From NCBI RefSeq assembly GCF_000802965.1, contig NZ_JSAK01000020.1:124001-188000 (forward strand): a DNA stretch of 64,000 nucleotides. The letters are read 5' to 3'. The notes below the pieces were generated by a model. That model had not been told where the DNA came from and ran no database searches. It saw only the letters and a list, made by a program, of their open reading frames with translations. The position numbers were made by a program, and so were the translations under genes. Of the stretch, positions 34,741 through 41,253 are shown one piece after another (the first letter of the stretch is position 1; the number at the start of each line of letters is the position of its first letter). The stretch is from Pseudomonas fluorescens. Its GTDB lineage: Bacteria > Pseudomonadota > Gammaproteobacteria > Pseudomonadales > Pseudomonadaceae.

Positions 34741-35679
34741 ATGGAAACCCGAGCCCATCATGTATTGATCGGCCTGTTCACCGTGATTGTGGTGACGGGC
34801 GCCCTGCTCTTCGGCCTGTGGCTGGCCAAGTCCAGCGTCGACACCGAGTTCAAGGACTACGAAGTCGTCTTCAATGAAGCGGTCAGCGGTCTGTCCAAGG
34901 GCAGCTCCGTGCAGTACAGCGGGATCAAGGTTGGCGACGTGGTGTTGCTGCGCCTGGACCCGAAAGACCCGCGCCGGGTGCTGGCGCGGATCCGCTTGGG
35001 CGGCGACACGCCGGTCAAGGAAGACACCCAGGCCAAACTGGCGCTGACCGGAGTGACCGGGACGTCGATCATCCAACTCAGCGGCGGTACGCCGCAAAGC
35101 CCGCCACTCAAGGGCAAGGACGGCAAACTGCCGCTGATCGTCGCATCGCCCTCGCCCATCGCCCGTTTGCTTAACGACAGCAACGACTTGATGGCTGGTG
35201 TGAACTCGCTGATGCACAACGTCAACCTGATGTTTTCCACAGAAAACATCGAGCGCGTCAGCAAAACCCTGGAGCATCTGGAAGTCACCACCGGCACCAT
35301 TGCCGATCAGCGCGACGACTTGAGTCAGGCGATGAAGCAGCTGGCGTCGGTGGGTAAGCAGGCCAGCAACATGATGGAACAGACGTCGACGTTGATGCGC
35401 AACGCCAACGGCCTGCTCAATGACCAGGGCAAACAGATGTTCGGCAGCGCCGAGCAGGCCATGAAGTCGCTGGAACAAAGCAGCGCGACCATCAACAAGC
35501 TGCTCGCCGCCAATCAGGACTCGCTCAACAACGGCATGCAGGGCCTCAATGGCCTGGCGCCGGCGGTGCGCGAATTTCGCGAGACCTTGAGCTCGTTGCG
35601 CGCCATTTCCGAACGATTGGAGGCCAACCCCAGCGGTTACTTGCTGGGCAGTGACAAGAACAAGGAATTTACTCCATGA
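34741..35679 (+). CDS. MlaD/MCE-domain lipid-binding protein
   Basis: A 312-aa periplasmic protein anchored by one N-terminal helix (VLIGLFTVIVVTGALLFGLWL). The MCE domain covers about residues 40-120 (YEVVFNEAVSGLSKGSSVQYSGIKVGDV). The C-terminal half is a long helical, Gln/Ser/Met-rich stretch as in PqiB- or Mce-type proteins that form needle-like hexamers. Length exceeds that of E. coli MlaD (183 aa). It starts 2 bp after the ATPase gene. Confidence 0.92.
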   Translation: METRAHHVLIGLFTVIVVTGALLFGLWLAKSSVDTEFKDYEVVFNEAVSGLSKGSSVQYSGIKVGDVVLLRLDPKDPRRVLARIRLGGDTPVKEDTQAKLALTGVTGTSIIQLSGGTPQSPPLKGKDGKLPLIVASPSPIARLLNDSNDLMAGVNSLMHNVNLMFSTENIERVSKTLEHLEVTTGTIADQRDDLSQAMKQLASVGKQASNMMEQTSTLMRNANGLLNDQGKQMFGSAEQAMKSLEQSSATINKLLAANQDSLNNGMQGLNGLAPAVREFRETLSSLRAISERLEANPSGYLLGSDKNKEFTP

Positions 35680-36302
35680 AGCTGAACCACTTCGCCCTCC
35701 TCGCCAGCTTCACGCTGCTCAGTGCCTGCTCGATCCTGCCCAAGCCCGAGCCGTTCGATGTCTATCGATTGCCCTCGGCTCAAAGCACTGCGGCAAGCAG
35801 TCATGGCACGCCGCAGCGCTGGTCGTTGCGTTTGAACAAACTCCAGGCCAGCGAAGCGTTGAACAGCCCGAACATTGCCGTCATCCCCCAGGGCGACGTG
35901 ATCATCAGTTACAAGGCCTCGCGCTGGAGCGACCCGGCGCCGGTATTGATGCGTAATCGGCTGCTCGATGGATTCCAGCGTGATGGTCGAGTGACTTTGC
36001 TCAGCACCGACGACAGCAACTTCCAGGCGGACCTGGAGCTAGGCGGCGGTTTGCAGGCGTTTCAGACCGAGTATCAGGGCACCAGTGCGAGTGTGGTCGT
36101 GCGTCTGGATGCACTACTGGTGCGCGGTTATGACCAGCGAATCCTCGCCAGCAAACGCTTTGAAGTGCGCCAGCCGCTGAGTGATGTGAAGGTGCCGGCG
36201 GTGGTGACGGGGTTTGGCCAGGCCAGCGATCAGTTGACGGCGCAGGTGGTGGGATGGGCGGTTGAGCAAGGTCAGAAAGTCGCGCCGCCACCCAGACCTT
36301 GA
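35676..36302 (+). CDS. ABC-type transport auxiliary lipoprotein (PqiC/LptE-like)
   Basis: A 208-aa outer-membrane lipoprotein candidate. The signal peptide ends in the lipobox LLSAC (Cys at residue 19). The family pattern includes YRLPSA, DGDVII-like QGDVIISYKASRWSDPAPVLMRN and LLDGFQRDGRV. Its start overlaps the MCE gene stop by 4 bp (ATGA), completing a four-gene operon. It probably docks the MCE tube to the outer membrane, as PqiC does for PqiB. Confidence 0.9.
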   Translation: MKLNHFALLASFTLLSACSILPKPEPFDVYRLPSAQSTAASSHGTPQRWSLRLNKLQASEALNSPNIAVIPQGDVIISYKASRWSDPAPVLMRNRLLDGFQRDGRVTLLSTDDSNFQADLELGGGLQAFQTEYQGTSASVVVRLDALLVRGYDQRILASKRFEVRQPLSDVKVPAVVTGFGQASDQLTAQVVGWAVEQGQKVAPPPRP

Positions 36303-36318
36303 AGGTCCTGCGGACCTT

Positions 36319-36380
36319 ATCGCTGGCAAGCCAGCTCCCACAGAGACCCCGCAGTACCTGTAGGGGCTGGCTTGCCAGCG
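36319..36380. repeat. REP doublet, short spacer (GGCTTGCCAGCGA family)
   Basis: An inverted pair between the MCE operon and the convergent SpmA-SpmB fusion gene. Confidence 0.8.
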
Positions 36381-36393
36381 AAAAATTCTGGAT

Positions 36394-37623
36394 TCAACCA
36401 AAGAACCAGTAGCAAACCCCGATGGCGCCCAGCACCCCGGCCAGCTCCGCCAACAACGCACACCCCACCGCATGCCGCGCCCGCTGAATACCGACAGCAC
36501 CGAAGTACACCGCCAACACATAGAACGTCGTCTCGGTACTGCCCTGCACCGTCGCCGCGACCAATGCCGGGAAGCTGTCCACGCCGGAGGTTTTCATGGT
36601 TTCGATCAGCATCGCCCGGGCGGCGCTGCCGGAGAACGGTTTAACCATCGCGGTCGGCAGCGCATCAACGAAACGCGTGTCCCAACCGGCCCACTCCACC
36701 AGGTGCCGAATACCGTCCAGGCCGAAATCCAGCGCTCCCGACGCCCGCAACACGCCCACTGCGCAGAGCATCGCCACCAGGTACGGGAGCAGGTTCTTGG
36801 CCACATCGAAGCCTTCTTTGGCACCCTCGACGAACGCTTCGTAGACCTTCACTTTGCGCATCGCTCCGATGATCAAAAACAGCATGATCAGACCGAATAA
36901 CGTCAGATTGCCGAGGATCGACGACAAACCGGCCAGCGCGGCAGCCGACATGGTCCCCAGCAACGCCATGAAGCCGCCAAGGAGCAAGGCACCGGGAATC
37001 AGATACGCCAGCACCACCGGGTCCCAGACCCGCAGGCGCTGCATAAACGCCACCGACAGAAAGCCAACGATGGTCGAGCAACTGGTGGCGAGCAGGATCG
37101 GCAGGAACACCAGCGTCGGGTCGGGCGCGCCTTGCTGGGCGCGGTACATGAAGATCGTCACCGGCAGCAGGGTCAGGGAGGAGGCGTTGAGCACCAGGAA
37201 CAGGATCTGCGCGTTGCTGGCGATGGTGGCGCTGGGATTGAGCTCTTGCAGGGCCTTCATGGCCTTGAGGCCGATCGGAGTGGCGGCGTTGTCCAGGCCC
37301 AGGCCGTTGGCGGCGAAGTTCAGGGTGATCAGGCCGATGGCGGGGTGACCGGCCGGAACTTCCGGCATCAAACGCAAAAACAGCGGGCCGAGTGCCCTGG
37401 CCAGCCACTCGACGATCCCGGCTTTCTCGGCGATCCGCAGAAAGCCCAGCCAGAGGGTGAGGGTACCGAACAGCAGGACCATGACTTCGACAGACAACTT
37501 CGCCATGGCGAAAATGCTTTCCACCATCGCCGCGAAGATCCCGGCGTTGCCGCCGATCAGCCATTGCGCCAGCGCCGATACGGCGGCCACGATGAAGAAG
37601 CCAAGCCACAGGCCATTAAGCAT
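36394..37623 (-). CDS. SpmA-SpmB fusion membrane protein (nucleoside recognition/Gate domains)
   Basis: A 409-aa inner-membrane protein with two Gate-type (nucleoside-recognition) halves. The first half (residues 1-200, AANGLGLDNAATPIGLKAMKAL) resembles spore maturation protein A. The second (about 215-409, PFSGSAARAMLIETMKTSGVDSFPALVAATVQGSTETTFY) resembles spore maturation protein B. In Bacillus these are separate proteins. Pseudomonads do not sporulate, so the role must differ; transport or gating of a small solute is a guess. REP and terminator sequences separate it from gltP upstream. Confidence 0.87.
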   Translation of the reverse strand: MLNGLWLGFFIVAAVSALAQWLIGGNAGIFAAMVESIFAMAKLSVEVMVLLFGTLTLWLGFLRIAEKAGIVEWLARALGPLFLRLMPEVPAGHPAIGLITLNFAANGLGLDNAATPIGLKAMKALQELNPSATIASNAQILFLVLNASSLTLLPVTIFMYRAQQGAPDPTLVFLPILLATSCSTIVGFLSVAFMQRLRVWDPVVLAYLIPGALLLGGFMALLGTMSAAALAGLSSILGNLTLFGLIMLFLIIGAMRKVKVYEAFVEGAKEGFDVAKNLLPYLVAMLCAVGVLRASGALDFGLDGIRHLVEWAGWDTRFVDALPTAMVKPFSGSAARAMLIETMKTSGVDSFPALVAATVQGSTETTFYVLAVYFGAVGIQRARHAVGCALLAELAGVLGAIGVCYWFFG

Positions 37624-37677
37624 CAGTCAAATCCCCCAAAAGATGCGCGAATGATAGCGGGGTGGCCAGAAACGACA

Positions 37678-37700
37678 AACCCCGGATTTCTCCGGGGTTC
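37678..37700 (-). terminator. Rho-independent terminator downstream of gltP
   Basis: On minus: AACCCCGGAGAAATCCGGGGTT followed by TGTCGTTTCT. It stands about 110 bp after the gltP stop, beyond the REP doublet, and before the SpmA-SpmB gene. Confidence 0.65.
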
Positions 37701-37717
37701 ATATAGGCACTACACAT

Positions 37718-37807
37718 CTGTAGGAGCCGGCTTGCTGGCGATTGCCGCACCGCGTTGTATCTGTCACACCGCGTTATCGTTCATCGCCAGCAAGCCGGCT
37801 CCTACAG
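37718..37807. repeat. REP doublet (CTGTAGGAGCCGGCTTGCTGGCGAT family)
   Basis: A near-perfect inverted pair with a spacer of about 40 bp just after the gltP stop. Same family as the inner pair at 57043-57145. Confidence 0.88.
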
Positions 37808-37812
37808 CGTTA

Positions 37813-39144
37813 TCAGTTCTTGGAAATCTCGCCAGCCGGCAGCTTTTCCTTGCTGCGCCAGTGCGGCAGGGAGTTCCAGTAGCGCTGGCCCTTGGCGTCG
37901 TCGTACATGCCTTCCCAACGTGCGATAACCAGTACGGCCAGGGCGTTGCCGATCACGTTCAGTGCGGTGCGCGCCATGTCCATGATGCGGTCGACACCGG
38001 CAATGAACGCCAGGCCTTCCAGCGGAATACCGACGCTGCCCAGGGTGGCCAGCAGCACCACGAAGGACACGCCCGGCACGCCGGCGATGCCTTTGGAGGT
38101 CACCATCAGGGTCAGGACCAGCAGCAATTGCTGGCTGATCGACAGGTCGATGCCGTACAGCTGGGCAATGAAGATTGCCGCGATGCTCTGGTACAGGGTC
38201 GAACCGTCGAGGTTGAACGAGTAACCGGTCGGTACCACGAAGCTGCAAATGGCTTTCGGTGCGCCGTAGGCTTCCATCTTCTCGATCACGCGCGGCAGCA
38301 CGGTTTCGGAGGAGGCGGTGGAGTAGGCCAGCACCAGCTCATCCTTGAAGATGCGCATCAGCTTGATCACCGAGAAGCCGAACAGGCGGGCGATCAGGCC
38401 CAGTACCACGAAGGCGAAGAAGGCGATGGCGACGTAAACCAGGATCACCAGTTTGGCCAGCGGCAGCAGCGAAGCGAAACCGAAGTTGGCCACAGTCACC
38501 GCGATCAGTGCGAAAACGCCGATCGGGGCGTAGTTCATGATCATGTGGGTGACTTTGAACATGCTTTCCGACACGCCCTGGAACATCTTCACCAGCGGTT
38601 CGCGCAGGTCCGCTTGCAGGCTCGACAGACCGAGGCCGAACAGCACGGAGAAGAAGATGATCGGCAGCATCTCGCCGCGGGCCATGGCCGCGAAGATGTT
38701 CGATGGGATCAGGTTGAGGATGGTCTCGATGAACGCGTGTTCATGCTGAACCTCGGCGGCGGTTGCCTGGTACTTGGAGATGTCCACAGTACCCAGGGTG
38801 CTCATGTCGATGCCCGAGCCCGGGTGGAACACGTTGGCCAGCACCAGACCGACCAGAATGGCGATGGTGGTGACGATTTCGAAGTAGATGATGGTTTTCA
38901 GGCCGATGCGCCCGAGTTTTTTCGCATCGCCAACGCCAGCGATGCCGACGATCAGCGACGAGATCACGATCGGGATCACAATCATCTTGATCAGACGGAT
39001 AAAGATATCGCCCGCCGGTTGCAGGACGTTGCTGATCCACCAGGCTTTTTCGGCACTGAAATGGTTGAGCAGCGCACCGATTGCAATCCCCAATACCAGA
39101 CCGATGAGGATCTGCCAGGCGAGGCTAAGCTTTGCCTTCTTCAT
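37813..39144 (-). CDS. gltP: Glutamate/aspartate:proton symporter
   Basis: An inner-membrane dicarboxylate/amino acid:cation symporter (DAACS) of 443 aa. It begins KLSLAWQILIGLVLGIAIGAL. The reentrant-loop serine motif ASSETVLPRVIEKME, the NMDGxT-like SFNLDGSTLYQSIAAIFIAQ and VVLLATLGSVGIPLEGLAFIAGVDRIMDMARTALNVIGN are typical of the GltP group. The start ATG at 39144 is clear. The upstream 300 bp carries a perfect palindrome that may be an operator. Confidence 0.95.
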   Translation of the reverse strand: MKKAKLSLAWQILIGLVLGIAIGALLNHFSAEKAWWISNVLQPAGDIFIRLIKMIVIPIVISSLIVGIAGVGDAKKLGRIGLKTIIYFEIVTTIAILVGLVLANVFHPGSGIDMSTLGTVDISKYQATAAEVQHEHAFIETILNLIPSNIFAAMARGEMLPIIFFSVLFGLGLSSLQADLREPLVKMFQGVSESMFKVTHMIMNYAPIGVFALIAVTVANFGFASLLPLAKLVILVYVAIAFFAFVVLGLIARLFGFSVIKLMRIFKDELVLAYSTASSETVLPRVIEKMEAYGAPKAICSFVVPTGYSFNLDGSTLYQSIAAIFIAQLYGIDLSISQQLLLVLTLMVTSKGIAGVPGVSFVVLLATLGSVGIPLEGLAFIAGVDRIMDMARTALNVIGNALAVLVIARWEGMYDDAKGQRYWNSLPHWRSKEKLPAGEISKN

Positions 39145-39332
39145 ATCTTTACCCTTACTTCAGTTTGACTCGAGCAGAGGCACGAACTGCATCGCTTGTG
39201 GCGATAAAGCCCAGTGCATTTGCCCCCGTATAAGGAGCCCCGGAGCGCTTGTTAGTGGCTCTCTGGCAGGCGAAAAAAGGCGCAACTATTCCGATGCAAG
39301 AGAGCGACGTCTAATGCCGTAAACGACTACCC

Positions 39333-39349
39333 CATGCCGAATCGGCATG
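39333..39349. promoter_or_regulatory. Perfect 17-bp palindrome upstream of gltP
   Basis: CATGCCGAATCGGCATG: 8-bp arms around one central base, about 190 bp upstream of the gltP ATG. TAATGCCG and TTCGGCAGGCAT half-like copies lie nearby. A dimeric regulator could bind, but the regulator is unknown. Confidence 0.45.
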
Positions 39350-39393
39350 AGGCTATTTTGCTAAAAGCAACGTCGCAAACGGTTCGAATATGA

Positions 39394-39603
39394 CATTTCG
39401 GCAGGCATAAGTGCCGTGAACCGGCCATCACAGAGCAGGTTGATTGTTTTTTGATCAAGAGAATAGACGAGATATTTCGGGAAAATCCTACAACGGACGA
39501 AGAGCAGTTACGGCCGGAGAAAGTACAGATTTCTCGATATACGGTCGTGGAAAAACGCTATCGGGCGAAGGTTTGGCGGGGTAAGAACGAATCAGTGACT
39601 CGC
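39394..39603 (+). other. Non-coding or decayed stretch with faint RpoN-box similarity
   Basis: No convincing gene. One + frame, starting at a TTG at 39451 without a ribosome site, reads IKRIDEIFRENP and later QISRYTVVEKRYR. This faintly recalls the C-terminus of sigma-54 (IKKL...ENP...ARRTVAKYRE) but is about 10 residues shorter between the blocks. The stretch is less GC-rich than its surroundings. It may be a decayed fragment or chance. Confidence 0.3.
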
Positions 39604-39604
39604 T

Positions 39605-39772
39605 CTAGCTTGACGCTTTGCACGCACAAGCTCTTCGCAAGTCCGTCAAGTCATGATGACCGGCGAACTTGCGTCGCAGCTTTTTCCTGACCCGGCCCTT
39701 GCGCAGGCACTCCCTGTACCCGTAGGTCACTCCACCCCTGAAACAGGTAGAACGTCCCGACCCCTTGGTCAT
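39605..39772 (-). CDS. Putative small, very basic protein (55 aa)
   Basis: ATG at 39772 with AGGAAGG seven nucleotides upstream, stop at 39605. The sequence begins MTKGSGRSTCFRGGVTYGY and continues with a dense basic run (CLRKGRVRKKLRRKF), then HHDLTDLRRACACK. About a third of residues are Lys/Arg/His and there are four Cys. No family is recognised. It follows the Ivy-like gene after a terminator hairpin. It could bind nucleic acid, or the ORF could be non-coding; the good ribosome site is the main support. Confidence 0.4.
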   Translation of the reverse strand: MTKGSGRSTCFRGGVTYGYRECLRKGRVRKKLRRKFAGHHDLTDLRRACACKASS

Positions 39773-39804
39773 GCGCCTGCCTTCCTCGGGTGGCGCACTT
39801 TGAA

Positions 39805-39819
39805 AGAAGCGGTGCTTCT
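39805..39819 (-). terminator. Terminator-like hairpin after the Ivy-like gene
   Basis: On minus AGAAGC-ACC-GCTTCT followed by TTC, starting 13 bp after the stop codon. The stem is short (6 bp), so it is of moderate strength. Confidence 0.5.
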
Positions 39820-39832
39820 CTCGTAGTTCAAT

Positions 39833-40297
39833 TCAGTACCAGTTTGGATCTTTTTTCAGCTGTTCCATCAGCAAATCCTGCATGCCCTGATCCGGTTTGC
39901 CGATAAAGCGATAGTTGGCGTGCCGGGTCGGCGACTTGTCGGCCGGTAACCCTGTTGGTACTTCGACCAGCATGGCGTAGGCGTCCTTTTTGTCGAAACT
40001 GACGGCGACGATCAAGCGTTCATTGAGACAACTCGCTTGAGACTCGCAGAGTGGCCCCACCAGATACTTGTCGCCATCCTCTTCAACGGCATTCATTTGT
40101 TCGGCATCACCGGACAAATTCATCACCCATTCCGGCAAGCGTTCTTCTTTCTGCACAACGCCTTGCCAGGTTTCCCTGTATTGCGGGTCCGCGTTCAGTA
40201 ACTCGTTGACCCGCGCCTGCCCATCATTGGCAGCGACTGCCATGGCACTACCGCCCAGTAGCAGGGCGGCTGCCATTGTCTTCAACAAACCGCTCAT
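39833..40297 (-). CDS. Inhibitor of vertebrate lysozyme (Ivy) family protein, variant loop
   Basis: A 154-aa secreted protein. The signal peptide (TMAAALLLGGSAMAVAA) is cleaved near residue 22. The Ivy fold is suggested by RVNELLNADPQYRETWQGV, then YLVGPLCESQASCLNERLIVAVSF, and the C-terminal RFIGKPDQGMQDLLMEQL with a final DPNWY. The inhibitory loop is CESQASC here, whereas lysozyme-blocking members have CKPHDC with an essential His, so inhibition is doubtful. As I recall, P. aeruginosa has a similar divergent copy (Ivyp2, PA5481) at the same place. It lies 2 bp after the DUF1328 gene and is thus cotranscribed. Confidence 0.82.
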   Translation of the reverse strand: MSGLLKTMAAALLLGGSAMAVAANDGQARVNELLNADPQYRETWQGVVQKEERLPEWVMNLSGDAEQMNAVEEDGDKYLVGPLCESQASCLNERLIVAVSFDKKDAYAMLVEVPTGLPADKSPTRHANYRFIGKPDQGMQDLLMEQLKKDPNWY

Positions 40298-40299
40298 GC

Positions 40300-40464
40300 C
40301 TAACCTCGACCGCGACGGCCAAAGAAGAACGAAGCAATGAACATCACCAGGAACACGACAAAGAGAATCTTGGCGATACCCGTGGCGGTGCCCGCGATAC
40401 CACCGAAGCCCAGTACGGCAGCGACAATGGCAATGATCAAGAATGTGATTGCCCAGCTCAACAT
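40300..40464 (-). CDS. DUF1328 small membrane protein (54 aa)
   Basis: A 54-aa protein with two hydrophobic helices: MLSWAITFLIIAIVAAVLGF and, after GGIAGTATGIAK, ILFVVFLVMFIASFFFG, ending in RRGRG. This matches the YtjA/DUF1328 family, which is common in stress-induced operons, but its function is unknown. AAGGAGAATCACC precedes the ATG at ideal spacing. It is the middle gene of the run 95-aa membrane protein, DUF1328, Ivy-like. Confidence 0.9.
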   Translation of the reverse strand: MLSWAITFLIIAIVAAVLGFGGIAGTATGIAKILFVVFLVMFIASFFFGRRGRG

Positions 40465-40536
40465 GGTGATTCTCCTTACGCTTCTATTTAGAGGTGTTGC
40501 ATATCCCGGCGCATCGAGCGCGCCAAGTGTGTGAAT

Positions 40537-40824
40537 TTAGAAAACCCAGCGTTCCTGACGAGGCATCTGATCCGCAGGCTGAGCCTGGTCGACATCCATC
40601 ATTCGCATCGCGGCACTGTCGGCCATTCCACTTTTTGCAGCGCTGAAGTGGCTCTGGACAGGGCGCTCAAACGAAATGCGCGGGGCTTCTTGCTGTTGAC
40701 TCTGCTCCCAGCGCATAAATTGCTGACCGCCAAGCAAAGTGACCAGCAGGGCAAAAACGGCAAAAAGCCCTTGCTGCAAGTGCAGTGACGAGAAATGCAA
40801 TTGGGCGGCACGTTGGCGAATCAT
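40537..40824 (-). CDS. Small membrane protein of unknown function (95 aa)
   Basis: A 95-aa protein with one transmembrane helix (LQQGLFAVFALLVTLLGGQQF, residues 18-38) and a polar, Gln/Met-rich tail. The start ATG at 40824 follows GGGAGGAGC. It is the first gene after a predicted sigma-54 promoter and lies 72 bp before the DUF1328 gene in the same direction, so the three genes probably form one operon. No family is recognised. Confidence 0.7.
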   Translation of the reverse strand: MIRQRAAQLHFSSLHLQQGLFAVFALLVTLLGGQQFMRWEQSQQQEAPRISFERPVQSHFSAAKSGMADSAAMRMMDVDQAQPADQMPRQERWVF

Positions 40825-40892
40825 CCTGAAGCTCCTCCCACGCGGGGTAATCTGGTTGAGGGCTTGTGATTGCCCTGCGTTATTCAAGCTAT

Positions 40893-40908
40893 TGCAGCCG
40901 TCATGCCA
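40893..40908 (-). promoter_or_regulatory. Sigma-54 (RpoN) promoter
   Basis: On minus TGGCATGACGGCTGCA: GG and GC exactly 10 bp apart, matching the -24/-12 consensus TGGCAyG-N4-yTGCA. The predicted start is near 40882, 58 nt before the ATG of the 95-aa gene. Confidence 0.75.
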
Positions 40909-40935
40909 GATTTTTTCTAATAAAAAATCCTTTAA

Positions 40936-40948
40936 AATCAATATGTTA
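40936..40948 (+). promoter_or_regulatory. IHF binding site
   Basis: AATCAATATGTTA fits the WATCAANNNNTTR consensus without mismatch. Its centre lies about 60 bp upstream of the predicted sigma-54 start, where a DNA bend helps an upstream activator reach the polymerase. Confidence 0.65.
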
Positions 40949-41002
40949 CAGAGGTGCTGCGAAAGGCTTCGCACGCATCCTGCACGATGGACCCCGATGC
41001 GG

Positions 41003-41019
41003 TCGTGCGATCTGCACGA
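41003..41019. promoter_or_regulatory. Upstream palindrome, possible enhancer-binding-protein site
   Basis: TCGTGC-GATCT-GCACGA, centred about 129 bp upstream of the predicted sigma-54 start. Another TGCACGATGG half-site lies at 40981. Adjacent AlgB is a candidate binder, but this is untested. Confidence 0.5.
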
Positions 41020-41253
41020 TCGAATCATCGGTCATCGCATTATTTTTGAATTGAGAAGAGGGCGCAGGTGTCAGAGATGAACGTAAGACGTCGCCTGTTG
41101 AGAGGCTTTTTTTAAAAAGCTCACAAAATCAGGCGATTTCTAAAGGGCAGGAGATAGCTACCCTGCCATGGCGGGAATGCATCAGAATAAACCATGCAAC
41201 TTGCCCGATTTTTCCGGGACTAACCAAGATCATTCATTAAGGAGCGTAGGAAA

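Noticed and set aside
39653..39826. 57-aa + ORF opposite the small basic protein gene
   Set aside because: No ribosome site before its ATG. The opposite frame has a good one and a more protein-like composition.
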